Source of the DNA: CAG-582 sp964636965
GTDB lineage: Bacteria; Bacillota_I; Bacilli_A; RF39; UBA660
Length of the DNA stretch: 64,000 bases
Assembly (NCBI GenBank): GCA_964636965.1
Contig: CAZWST010000002.1
Location: forward strand, 1 to 64,000
Direction: 5' to 3'
Part shown: positions 25,640 through 34,597 of the stretch, piece by piece
Layout of the letters: each line of letters opens with the position of its first letter
Numbering within the stretch: position 1 is the first letter of the stretch
Program-made: the position numbers and the translations under genes
Notes under the pieces: generated by a model
Databases searched by the model: none
Seen by the model: the letters and a program-made list of their open reading frames with translations, nothing else
Told to the model about the DNA's origin: nothing

Positions 25640-25668
25640 AGTATAAAGTTTGAAAAAAGTATTGTAAA
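25640..25668 (-). promoter_or_regulatory. Promoter of the Cys-rich peptide gene
   Basis: -35 TTTACA (25668-25663), 17-base spacer, -10 TATACT (25645-25640), ending about 22 bases before the ATG. Confidence 0.75.
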
Positions 25669-25743
25669 CACATCTCTTTTTCTTCGACAAAACTTTTAAA
25701 AAATCGCGATTTAATAAGAACAAAGAAATAACGCATAATATAA

Positions 25744-26487
25744 TTATTTTATATTAAATTCTGCAGTTATAAAGTGTTCAGTCCCTTCAGCCCTAAAATT
25801 AGTTGATTTAACAAGTCTATATTTACCAGAATTTAATCTACCATAATATGCAAGCCAATTAATATCAAATTCTACTTTATGTTCTTCATTAGGATAAAAA
25901 GCCATTTCATTAAATGCCATAGGTGTTTTAGAATTTAGTTCTACCCATTCATTATCTTTATATTTTTCTACTTTATAAAAAGACCCATATATATTTTCCC
26001 TATTGCTTGTATCAGTAATAACAACAGTTAAACCTTTATCAGAAAGAGTTCCTTTTTTTATTTCCATAGAAACACCTTCCAAATCATCAATTTTTAAAGT
26101 ACATTTATTTGATAAATTATCTTTATTTTTTGCAATAAAAATATCTTTAATACCACCTAGACTATTACAACTTAGTACATAATACGAGCTTATTCCAGAA
26201 AACTTTAAATCATCTTTATATTCATATAAAGTTGAACCACCATCTTTAAGTGAGTCTACATAATGCAAACTCTTAAGATAATCATCAACAGCAATTTTTT
26301 CATCACGAAGTTGATCTAATAAAGATACATTATTATATTTTACATCAAAAGTTGATAGAACTTTTCTTCCATCACTTAATGTTGTCCCATTTTCAAATAA
26401 CTCATCTTTTGGTACAGTTTCACGAACTAATGCACAACCTGAAATCATTACAGCCGCAACTATAAGTAACAAACCCTTTTTTTGCAT
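25744..26487 (-). CDS. Lipoprotein with bacterial Ig-like domain
   Basis: 247 residues with a lipoprotein signal (MQKKGLLLIVAAVMISGC, lipobox ISG-C at 15-18). The C-terminal 115 residues match the bacterial Ig-like pattern found in many Firmicutes lipoproteins: GLTVVITDTSNR, then an aromatic YGSFYKVEKYKDNEWVEL strand pair and GKYRLVKS. The middle part (about 20-130) is not recognised. It is held on the outer membrane face and may bind peptidoglycan or other surface proteins. The ribosome site AAAAGG is somewhat distant from the ATG. Confidence 0.78.
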   Translation of the reverse strand: MQKKGLLLIVAAVMISGCALVRETVPKDELFENGTTLSDGRKVLSTFDVKYNNVSLLDQLRDEKIAVDDYLKSLHYVDSLKDGGSTLYEYKDDLKFSGISSYYVLSCNSLGGIKDIFIAKNKDNLSNKCTLKIDDLEGVSMEIKKGTLSDKGLTVVITDTSNRENIYGSFYKVEKYKDNEWVELNSKTPMAFNEMAFYPNEEHKVEFDINWLAYYGRLNSGKYRLVKSTNFRAEGTEHFITAEFNIK

Positions 26488-26538
26488 AATTAATCATCTA
26501 CCTTTTATAGATTAATTATAGCATAAAGAAGTCTCTTT

Positions 26539-28008
26539 TTAAACACATGGATGTGGACAATCATGACATTTATGTAATTCATTTTTTCTTAATACTTTAA
26601 TTCCATTATCTTGGTTTATAAATACCGGCCTATTATTCTTTTCTGGTTCAATATCCGATAAATCATCACCGTTATTAGTCACCATTAAATGATTTCTAAC
26701 AATATCATAGCCTTGCTCAGTCATTACATAAACTGGTATTTTTACTCCGACCTGTGCTATCGCATTTGGTTCAATTTCTTCTAAAACATATTTAGAGGCA
26801 CACGACCATATTACATCAGCATAATCCCTCATCGATACAGCGGTATCAAAGTCAATTCCTGTTGAACATAAACCAAACTTATAAATCTTAACTCCATATT
26901 CTTTTTCTAATGCAGCTAATTCTTTATGAAGATAATTATCAAAACTTGCAACTGAAACAGCAATATTTTTATATCCTAATCTAATTGCTTTTTTTACACC
27001 ATCGAGCTGATCAATTATACCAGTGTGAGGAAATACAGGAATAATACCTTCTTTCTTGGCTTCACTAATTATTGTTTGATTTGTGGCTGTATGAAATAAA
27101 CCGGTCATTCTTTTTACAGCACCTTGTGTATTAAATTCATTAGTTGTAATAATTGTACCTAAATTATTTGAAACAATAACTGCAGCATCTATTAAGCCTG
27201 TCTTAAATGCTGAAGACATAGTTTCACTTGCACCAAATGCTACATTAGCTTCACAAGAATTAAGCGGACGATTAGTATCAAAATAGCCGCCCTTAATTAC
27301 TACTTCATTAATTAATTCACACATGGCCTCTCTTTGTTTTTTCTCATCATCATTACTTAAAGCATCAATTAATTTAGTTGCAGAGTCCCCACCAACTTCA
27401 TGTAATAGTTTAACCATTAATGGGCAATATTTAATCGGTACTGGTGTTGCATATATAGCTTTTAAACTATCCTGATCTCTTACCAATAAGACATAGCTTC
27501 CAAACATTCTCGTTACATGTATTCCTAAAGTATCATAATATTTTCTAATATATTCAAGTATTCTATCTCCTACTCGTTTAATATTACTATCTAACTTTTT
27601 ATTAAGTAAAGTAATACTTAAGTTTCCTTCGTTAGATATATGAACATCATCATCTCTCTTATATAATCCTTCTTCAATTAAAATACTTTTAACTAAATCA
27701 ATTAGTTTGTCATCTAAATATAAAATATCGTGAAAGTCTAGATTAAAATACTTTTTACTATCTAGATTATTTAATCTAAATTCTATGTGAACTCCTTCAA
27801 ATGAATATGAATATGTAAATGTATGATAATCACTTTCTGAAGTACTTGAATGAAATTCTGTATAATAATATTCATCATTATCAATTTCATTTTTTTCACC
27901 ATCAATCTCGATTGGAGACGAGATTAAACTATCATATCCTTCAAAATAATAATGTCCAACAATTGTCTTTCCTAAAACTCCTTTTACAATTAATTTATCT
28001 TTTAACAT
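26539..28008 (-). CDS. Methanogenesis marker 8-like (DUF2099) protein
   Basis: 489 residues. The C-terminal two thirds match DUF2099, known mainly from methanogens as marker protein 8: PIKYCPLM (Cys about 195), GLIDAAVIVSNNLGTIITT, IIDQLDGVKKAIRLGYKNIAVSVAS, and ADVIWSCASKYV. The first about 170 residues are an acidic N-terminal extension not found in the archaeal core as I know it. The tail HKCHDCPHPCV is Cys/His-rich and could bind a metal. No biochemical role is established for the family. ATG at 28008 has GAGGTG. Divergent from a LysR gene 90 bases away, its likely regulator. Confidence 0.7.
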   Translation of the reverse strand: MLKDKLIVKGVLGKTIVGHYYFEGYDSLISSPIEIDGEKNEIDNDEYYYTEFHSSTSESDYHTFTYSYSFEGVHIEFRLNNLDSKKYFNLDFHDILYLDDKLIDLVKSILIEEGLYKRDDDVHISNEGNLSITLLNKKLDSNIKRVGDRILEYIRKYYDTLGIHVTRMFGSYVLLVRDQDSLKAIYATPVPIKYCPLMVKLLHEVGGDSATKLIDALSNDDEKKQREAMCELINEVVIKGGYFDTNRPLNSCEANVAFGASETMSSAFKTGLIDAAVIVSNNLGTIITTNEFNTQGAVKRMTGLFHTATNQTIISEAKKEGIIPVFPHTGIIDQLDGVKKAIRLGYKNIAVSVASFDNYLHKELAALEKEYGVKIYKFGLCSTGIDFDTAVSMRDYADVIWSCASKYVLEEIEPNAIAQVGVKIPVYVMTEQGYDIVRNHLMVTNNGDDLSDIEPEKNNRPVFINQDNGIKVLRKNELHKCHDCPHPCV

Positions 28009-28098
28009 ATATATCACCTCTTCTGCTTGTATTATAAAGAAAATCATGATATAAGTATAATATATATTTTTTATATTAAATATAAAGGAGTTTTATAT

Positions 28099-28983
28099 AT
28101 GAATATTAACTATGAGTTATACAAAATATTTTATTACACTGCATTAAACAAGAGTATTTCTAAAACAGCTGAATTACTTTTAATATCTCAACCTGCTGTA
28201 TCTTATCAAATAAAAACTTTAGAAGAGGAATTAGGTATAACCCTTTTTGTTAGAACTAAAAAAGGAGTTACTTTAACAGATGAAGGCGAAGTTTTATTTA
28301 AATATATTAGTAAAGGAATCGAAGCATTCACGAATGGAGAAAACGCTTTAACTAATCTAAAGAATTTAGATTATGGTAATATTAGAATCGGAGCAAGTAC
28401 CACTGTAAGTAAACATGTTCTTATGCCTTATCTAAAAAAATTTCATGAGAAGTATCCAAACATTGAAATAAACATTACTAATACACTAACAGAGAACCTT
28501 CTTAAAGATTTAAGAAATGGAAATTTAGATATACTAATTTTAAATATGCCAATGGAAGAAGCAAAAGATTTAAACATCAAAAAAGTTATGGATGTTCAAG
28601 ATATATTTGTAACTAATGAAAAATATTATAAGGAACTAAATGGTAAGATAAACATAAAAGATTTAACTAAATTCCCATTATTATTTCAGAAGAAGCCATC
28701 AAACACTCGTGAGTTTTTAGATAAATACTTGAGTAACAACAAAATAAATATCACACCTAAAATGGAAATTGTAAGCTACAACTTAATAATGGACTTTTTA
28801 AAAATTGGTTTTGGTATTGGATATGCCACAAAAGAATTTATCAAAGACGAACTTAAAAATAAAGAATTATATGAACTTGAATGCACTCCAAAAATACCAA
28901 AAAGATTTATAGGAATAGTTACACTCAAACAAACAATTCCAAATTTCAGTGTTAATAAACTTATAGATATTATGACAAATTAA
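28099..28983 (+). CDS. LysR-family transcriptional regulator
   Basis: 294 residues. Winged-helix HTH at about 1-62 (LYKIFYYTALNKSISKTAE...SQPAVSYQIKTLEEELG), helical linker, then a periplasmic-binding-protein-like effector domain (about 90-290). ATG at 28099 has AAGGAG; an upstream in-frame extension has no ribosome site. Divergent from the DUF2099 gene with 90 bases between, the classic arrangement for a LysR protein and its target. The effector is unknown. It resembles the LysR protein at 51151-52038, including the same N-terminal MNI-x-x-ELY start. Confidence 0.92.
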   Translation: MNINYELYKIFYYTALNKSISKTAELLLISQPAVSYQIKTLEEELGITLFVRTKKGVTLTDEGEVLFKYISKGIEAFTNGENALTNLKNLDYGNIRIGASTTVSKHVLMPYLKKFHEKYPNIEINITNTLTENLLKDLRNGNLDILILNMPMEEAKDLNIKKVMDVQDIFVTNEKYYKELNGKINIKDLTKFPLLFQKKPSNTREFLDKYLSNNKINITPKMEIVSYNLIMDFLKIGFGIGYATKEFIKDELKNKELYELECTPKIPKRFIGIVTLKQTIPNFSVNKLIDIMTN

Positions 28984-29013
28984 AATAATGTGATTTATTT
29001 CACATTATTTTTT
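28983..29013. terminator. Bidirectional terminator between LysR and GT-C genes
   Basis: AAATAATGTGA/TCACATTATTT stem with a six-base loop and flanking A and T runs. It serves both convergent genes. Confidence 0.85.
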
Positions 29014-30470
29014 ATTCTATTTTTAACATTAATAATTCCTAAAGAGAAAGCTACTAGATATATTGGAAAATAACAATATAAATATCTAGCTCTAGCTTCA
29101 AATATAGTTAAAAATAAGCTTATACCAATTATAGATAAAATAACTGCATACTCAAAACTATTATTATCTTTTTTCACAATAGATGGAATAAAGAAAAGAA
29201 TCATTAACCAAAGCCATTGCACAATTAAATGATACTGTTTGTTATACTTGCCATTAGGTAAAATAATATTTCTAATAAATAAAGTTAATTTATTATTGGA
29301 TTCTTTAACATTCATAAAGAAAGCTCCTTCATGCCCCCAAGCAAAAGATCCATCATTATAATTAACTAAAGTCTTGCGCGCAAAGAAATTAATTTGTTTT
29401 TTGAATTCTCTTTTAAATAATCTATTAGTTACTTTTTCATAATTTTGATTTATTCCTTCACTCATCGTGTCTCCAACATCATCACCATTATAAATACCAT
29501 CAGTTTCTTCATTTAACCCCATCGCCATAAAATGAATTAATTTAAATTGAATAACATCAGGGACATCATAATATTCAAGGTAAATTTTACTAGCTGAATT
29601 AATAGATAAAACAACAAGAATTCCTAAAATACTTGCACCCACATTTATAAAAATCTTCTTAATATCCCATTTTTTTATGTTTACTATTTTACTAATATTA
29701 AAAAGTATCTCCGTAATAACTATCGCGATTAAAATAATAATAACAGTTGGTTTTATATAAAATCCTAAGAATGATAAAAAACAAATAAAGAAATAATCTC
29801 GATAATCCTTTTTTTCTTTAGTATAAATATATAAAACTATTATCGGAAATAAAGAAGCAAATGTATCAGAATAATATACAAGTATCCAAGGACTTAATAA
29901 AAACATAGGAATTAAAAAAACATAAATAAATAAAGACATAAAATTACTTTTAGTTAAATTTCTTACTGTTAAGCTAGTAAATATTCCAGCTACATTTACA
30001 ATAACTGAATTGAATATTAATATAAGAAAATTACTGTTACCAATTAATGGTATTGACCTAATAAGTATAAGTAAAAATGTAAGCATTGAATTATTTGGAT
30101 ATCTTGTCATATAAGCCATATCATCTATTCTTCCATATCTCGAAAAGAAATTAACTGTTCTAACTAAATGACCAGCATCCCAAGTTTGACAAAAGTATCC
30201 ATAAGCTTGAAAAACAAGTTGCATTCCAAAAACAATAAATGAAATAATAATTAAAAACTTATAATAACTCTTATTTGATAAATCCTTTTTTTTATTAAAT
30301 AAAGAAAAAATTAAAAAAATAATTAAGATAAATGCCAAAGACCAAATATTATTAATCATATAATTTCTCTCATTAATATAACTCATATTAGAAAAGAAGA
30401 ATAATAATCCTAAAATATATATAAACATAGCAATAAATATTACATTCACTGATTTCTTTAAAAATTTCAT
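28995..30470 (-). CDS. GT-C-like polytopic membrane protein (glycosyltransferase family 39-like)
   Basis: 491 residues with about 11-12 hydrophobic helices and a hydrophilic loop at about 310-390 (NEETDGIYNGDDVGDTMSEG...). The first extracellular loop has TWDAGHLVRTVNFF and then YMTRYPNN, resembling acidic loop-1 motifs of GT-C enzymes (GT39/ArnT type), which use lipid-linked sugars on the outer face. The function is inferred from architecture only and no substrate is proposed. ATG at 30470 follows AGGGTG. Monocistronic. Confidence 0.6.
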   Translation of the reverse strand: MKFLKKSVNVIFIAMFIYILGLLFFFSNMSYINERNYMINNIWSLAFILIIFLIFSLFNKKKDLSNKSYYKFLIIISFIVFGMQLVFQAYGYFCQTWDAGHLVRTVNFFSRYGRIDDMAYMTRYPNNSMLTFLLILIRSIPLIGNSNFLILIFNSVIVNVAGIFTSLTVRNLTKSNFMSLFIYVFLIPMFLLSPWILVYYSDTFASLFPIIVLYIYTKEKKDYRDYFFICFLSFLGFYIKPTVIIILIAIVITEILFNISKIVNIKKWDIKKIFINVGASILGILVVLSINSASKIYLEYYDVPDVIQFKLIHFMAMGLNEETDGIYNGDDVGDTMSEGINQNYEKVTNRLFKREFKKQINFFARKTLVNYNDGSFAWGHEGAFFMNVKESNNKLTLFIRNIILPNGKYNKQYHLIVQWLWLMILFFIPSIVKKDNNSFEYAVILSIIGISLFLTIFEARARYLYCYFPIYLVAFSLGIINVKNRIKNNVK

Positions 30471-30606
30471 ATGCTCACCCTATACTTTAAACTATTATCA
30501 TTATACAAAATATAGAAGTTTCTTACAAGACAATTAAAAATTAATAAAATTTATCTATATTTATTATATTAAATAGTTTATAATTTAATTGAAAGGTTTT
30601 GATAAA

Positions 30607-31464
30607 ATGGAAACAAAATCAAAAATAAAACAAAGACTTATAAATCATAAAAATATTTTTAATAAAGATATATATGACTATTTAAATTCATTATTAGAAT
30701 TAGAAATATCGGCAGTTAAAGAATCTTTAAATGAAAATGAAAAGAGAGTATTAAATAACTTCCCAATATATCAACAAATTGCAATTTATAATATTTATAA
30801 TCGTGCATTAAAAATAATAAGTGAATTGGATTTAGGGATACCAATTAAAAAGAATAGAGACGAATTATCTATATCAACTTCTATCGGTAAATTAGAGTTA
30901 CCATTATTCTCTTTTGCGATTAACGATGATGATTTATTAGGTACTATTGATTTATATAAAAGAGTATTTGATAAAGATATAAATGAAAAACTTTTAGAAA
31001 ATACGAAAGAAAAATTAACAATATTATATAGTGAAAAATGTCCATATCATGAAAATGAAGGTATTGATGATCCATTAGAAATTGTCTATGGTGGTCCTAG
31101 TTCAATATGGTTAGGAGAATATAATGATAAAGTAAGACATCTTCAGGAGTTATTAACAAGATTAAACGTTAGAAAAGAATTAACCAAAGACGAAAGTGAT
31201 TCAATATACTATACTGAAGAAATACAAAGATCACTTCTTGAAGATTATGGATTAAATGAAACTAACCTAGTTTGTGAAGAAGAACAAGAATTAGAAAGTA
31301 TAGAAAAGATAGAAGATGAAAAAGAAAAAGCATATGCTTTATTGGCACACGCGATGAAAACTTATAATTCTTCTTGTGGAATTCAACCAAAAGAAGACGA
31401 AAAAACTCTTTCTAAAAAATTACCATTAGTAGTAATAAATAGCAACATTAAATATATTATCTAA
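30607..31464 (+). CDS. Hypothetical protein
   Basis: About 285 residues starting METKSKIKQRLINH. Not recognised. Soluble, charged, helical in the first 80 residues, with a central alpha/beta part (about 80-200). One segment (GGPSSIWLGEYND) could be a loop of an enzyme. Three Cys (CPYHENEG, NLVCEEE, SCGIQ) are scattered. ATG at 30607 has AAAGG ten bases upstream; a TTG six codons earlier is possible. It is flanked by bidirectional terminator structures at its end and transcribed alone. Confidence 0.65.
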   Translation: METKSKIKQRLINHKNIFNKDIYDYLNSLLELEISAVKESLNENEKRVLNNFPIYQQIAIYNIYNRALKIISELDLGIPIKKNRDELSISTSIGKLELPLFSFAINDDDLLGTIDLYKRVFDKDINEKLLENTKEKLTILYSEKCPYHENEGIDDPLEIVYGGPSSIWLGEYNDKVRHLQELLTRLNVRKELTKDESDSIYYTEEIQRSLLEDYGLNETNLVCEEEQELESIEKIEDEKEKAYALLAHAMKTYNSSCGIQPKEDEKTLSKKLPLVVINSNIKYII

Positions 31465-31472
31465 CCTTAAAT

Positions 31473-31506
31473 AAAAAAGTTCAAATTAAAATTCTTGAAC
31501 TTTTTT
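31473..31506. terminator. Bidirectional terminator
   Basis: AAAAAAGTTCAA/TTGAACTTTTTT stem with a ten-base loop between the convergent hypothetical gene and the MGMT-like gene. Confidence 0.8.
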
Positions 31507-31804
31507 ATTTGATTTGCACTTTGTACTTACCTAAGTCAACCTTATAATTTATAACAATTATGTCATCTTTCTCCAGATATTCTTTTTGTTTCTCTATCCC
31601 TCCAAATGCAAAATTTCTTGATAAATTCCCTTTACTATCAACAACTTTATAGCACGGATATTTTTCTTTATCTGGATTATTATGCAGAATGTTTCCAACA
31701 ACCCTTGCTAATTTTTTATTTCCTAAATATTCTGCTATTTGCCCATAAGTTACTACTTTGCCTTTAGGAATTGTTCTTAAAAATTTATATACTTCCTCTT
31801 TCAT
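31505..31804 (-). CDS. MGMT-like DNA-binding protein (alkyltransferase-like)
   Basis: 99 residues, only the MGMT methylguanine-DNA-methyltransferase C-terminal domain. HTH-like VTYGQIAEYLGNKKLARVVGNIL (about 18-40), then the alkyl-acceptor region at 50-54 reads PCYKV instead of the usual PCHRV. The acceptor Cys51 is kept, whereas classic Atl proteins replace it with Trp or Ala. The activating His and the Arg of PCHR are changed to Tyr and Lys. It may be a damage-sensing alkyltransferase-like protein or a reduced active enzyme. AGAGGAG before ATG at 31804. Confidence 0.82.
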   Translation of the reverse strand: MKEEVYKFLRTIPKGKVVTYGQIAEYLGNKKLARVVGNILHNNPDKEKYPCYKVVDSKGNLSRNFAFGGIEKQKEYLEKDDIIVINYKVDLGKYKVQIK

Positions 31805-31973
31805 TATTTTCTCCTCTAAAAATCACAATTTATCCATTAGTTCAATTAGATCATATTTAAATGTATTTTATTAACTTTATAATTAAAGTTAATATTTAAT
31901 TATAATTAGTTAAAATAGTAATTAAAATTGTCAAAATACTTTTCAATATCTTTTCAAAATATTCTTTTAATAA

Positions 31974-32010
31974 TAAAAAAGCCTTGTAAATCATCTATTC
32001 ACAAAGGCTT
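31974..32010 (-). terminator. Terminator after secA
   Basis: AAGCCTTTGT pairs with ACAAGGCTT with one bulge; a run of U follows. Confidence 0.8.
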
Positions 32011-32015
32011 CATTA

Positions 32016-34514
32016 TTATTTACCACAACAATTTTTGTACTTTTTGCCCGAGCCGCAAGGACACTTGTCATTACGACCAATTTTAGCATCATTCTTTATT
32101 GTCTTTTTTACTTTTTCTTTTCCATCTCCAGCGTTTCCTTCCATTTGTCTAGCGCCAAAGTTTTGTTTTATTTCCATTTTAAGTAGGAATGTAGCAATTG
32201 ATGCATCAATGTTATCTTGCATTGCTTCAAACATTTCATAACCTTCTAATGCATATGCTTGCAATGGATTATTTTGACCATATCCACGAAGACCAATTCC
32301 TTCTCTTAATTGATCCATATCTGCAATATGTTTAACCCATGCTTCATCTATAACTCTTAAAGAAATATGTTTTTCAAAATCTGTTACAATTTCTTCAGGA
32401 ACTACTTCAATCTTTTCTTCATAATCAGCAATTACTCTTTCGCTTAAGATATCGAATACATCATCTTCCTTTTTACCATATAGATCTTCAGGTCTGATTT
32501 TTTCTTTCTTAATTAAGTTATGATTAATTGTGTCACATATTCCTTCCATATCGGCATTAGTTAGATATCCTTCTGGTGCAATATGAGCATCTATAATTTC
32601 ATCAATATAATCACATATAATATCACGAATAATTTGATGAATATCTTCAGAATCTAAGATTTCATTTCTTCTTTCATAAATAATCTTTCTTTGTTCAGAA
32701 ACTATATTATCATAGTCAAGTAAGTTCTTACGCATATCATAGTTGTTTCCTTCAACTTTCTTTTGAGCAGATTCAACAGATTTAGTAAACATCTTACTTC
32801 TTACTTGTTGCATATCATCTAATCCTAAAGATTGAACCATATTTTTTACTTTATCAGCACCAAATCTGTGCATTAATTCATCTTCAAATGAGATGAAAAA
32901 TTGAGAATATCCAGGATCTCCTTGACGTCCAGCACGACCACGTAACTGATTATCAATACGACGAGATTCATGTCTTTCAGTACCAATTACACATAAACCA
33001 CCAAGTTCAGCTACACCTTCACCTAACTTAATATCTGTACCACGACCAGCCATATTAGTTGCTATAGTAACAGCACCTTTTTCACCAGCCTTAGCAATAA
33101 TCTCAGCTTCTCTTGCATGATTCTTTGCATTTAATACTTCATGCTTAATTCCTGCTTTTTCAAGCATTCTCGATAATCTTTCATTGTTTTCAACAGATAT
33201 TGTACCAACTAGTATTGGTTGTCCAGTTTCATGTACTTGCTTTATGAATTCAACAATATTTTTAAATTTAGCTGATTCAGTAGCATACATGATATCTGAC
33301 ATATCTTTTCTTATACAAGGTTTATTTGTAGGAATTTGAATAACATACATGTTATAAATATCCCTAAATTCTTCTTCTTCAGTTTTAGCTGTACCTGTCA
33401 TACCAGATATTTTTGCATACATTCTGAATAAATTTTGGAATGTTATTGTAGCCATAGTGCGAGTTTCTTCATTAATCTTAACTCCCTCTTTAGCTTCAAT
33501 AGCTTGATGTAATCCATCACTAAATTGTCTTCCTTGCATTAAACGACCTGTAAATGGGTCAACTATAACAATTTTTTGCTCTCCATCAACAACATAGTCA
33601 ACATCAAGTTTCATTCCATAATTTGCTTTTAGTGCTTGATTGATATGGTGCACTAGTGCAGTATTACCTTCATCATATAAGTTATTCAACTTAAAGAACT
33701 TTTCAATCTTCTTAGAACCATCTTCAGTTAACATAACTGATTTAGTCTTAGCATCAACTGTATAGTCATCTTCTTCTGTTAAAGATTTAACAGCTTTATC
33801 AGCTTCACGATAAAGATTAGCTGAATTAACTTTACCACCACTTATAATTAAAGGAGTACGAGCTTCATCTATTAAAATTGAGTCTACCTCGTCTAGAATA
33901 ACATAGTTAAGTTTTCTTAAAACTCTGTCTTCTTTTCTTACAACCATGTTATCTCTTAGATAGTCAAAACCAACTTCATTATTAGTTGAGTAAGTTATAT
34001 CACATGCATACACTTTTCTCTTTTCTTCTGGAGCCATTTCATGTAAGTTAACTCCTACAGTTAAACCTAAGAATTCATAGATTGGTCTCATCCATTCAGC
34101 ATTACGTTCAGTTAAGTATTCATTAACCGTAACAACATGAACACCTTTGCCAGTTAAAGCATTTAAATACGCAGGTAATATAGTTGTTAAAGTTTTACCT
34201 TCACCAGTTTTTAACTCAGCAATATTACCGTAGTGTAATGCTAAACCACCTAATAATTGAACATAGTAAGGTTTTTCACCTATTTGTCTATAAGCAACCT
34301 CTCTAGCTGCAGCAAAAGCAGTAACAATTATTTCTTCATCATTAATAGTCTTCCCAGCTTCTAGTTGTGCTTTTAACTTATCTGTAGTAGCAGCTAAATC
34401 TTCATCACTCATAGAAGTGTATTTATCATCTAAAGCTACTATCTTATCAGCTATTTTTTTAAATCTTTTTAATTCTTTATATTCAGTATCTACTAAATTT
34501 TTTAATAATCCCAT
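32016..34514 (-). CDS. secA: Preprotein translocase ATPase SecA
   Basis: 832 residues. Motor that drives unfolded preproteins through SecYEG. Walker A LKTGEGKTLT (about 100-109), DEAD-like LDEVDSILIDEARTPLI, helicase motif GRAGRQGDPG, preprotein-crosslinking and helical scaffold domains, and the C-terminal zinc SEC-C tail GRNDKCPCGSGKKYKNCC. ATG at 34514 follows CGGAGGG. Followed by a terminator. The three tandem paralog genes lie directly upstream, but a terminator separates them. Confidence 0.98.
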   Translation of the reverse strand: MGLLKNLVDTEYKELKRFKKIADKIVALDDKYTSMSDEDLAATTDKLKAQLEAGKTINDEEIIVTAFAAAREVAYRQIGEKPYYVQLLGGLALHYGNIAELKTGEGKTLTTILPAYLNALTGKGVHVVTVNEYLTERNAEWMRPIYEFLGLTVGVNLHEMAPEEKRKVYACDITYSTNNEVGFDYLRDNMVVRKEDRVLRKLNYVILDEVDSILIDEARTPLIISGGKVNSANLYREADKAVKSLTEEDDYTVDAKTKSVMLTEDGSKKIEKFFKLNNLYDEGNTALVHHINQALKANYGMKLDVDYVVDGEQKIVIVDPFTGRLMQGRQFSDGLHQAIEAKEGVKINEETRTMATITFQNLFRMYAKISGMTGTAKTEEEEFRDIYNMYVIQIPTNKPCIRKDMSDIMYATESAKFKNIVEFIKQVHETGQPILVGTISVENNERLSRMLEKAGIKHEVLNAKNHAREAEIIAKAGEKGAVTIATNMAGRGTDIKLGEGVAELGGLCVIGTERHESRRIDNQLRGRAGRQGDPGYSQFFISFEDELMHRFGADKVKNMVQSLGLDDMQQVRSKMFTKSVESAQKKVEGNNYDMRKNLLDYDNIVSEQRKIIYERRNEILDSEDIHQIIRDIICDYIDEIIDAHIAPEGYLTNADMEGICDTINHNLIKKEKIRPEDLYGKKEDDVFDILSERVIADYEEKIEVVPEEIVTDFEKHISLRVIDEAWVKHIADMDQLREGIGLRGYGQNNPLQAYALEGYEMFEAMQDNIDASIATFLLKMEIKQNFGARQMEGNAGDGKEKVKKTIKNDAKIGRNDKCPCGSGKKYKNCCGK

Positions 34515-34555
34515 AGTATTTACCCTCCGTATATAACATTATAACATAAAACATG

Positions 34556-34586
34556 TAAAAAAAGCCATAAATTATACATATTATGG
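34556..34586 (-). terminator. Terminator after paralog C
   Basis: CCATAA/TTATGG stem with a ten-base loop plus a U run, just past the stop of the third paralog. Confidence 0.72.
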
Positions 34587-34597
34587 TGAAAAATATC

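Noticed and set aside
25399..25671. A 90-codon frame over the Cys-rich peptide gene
   Set aside because: Its start lacks a ribosome site, it runs through the terminator, and its lysine/valine-rich translation is a frame-shadow of the well-supported 44-residue gene.
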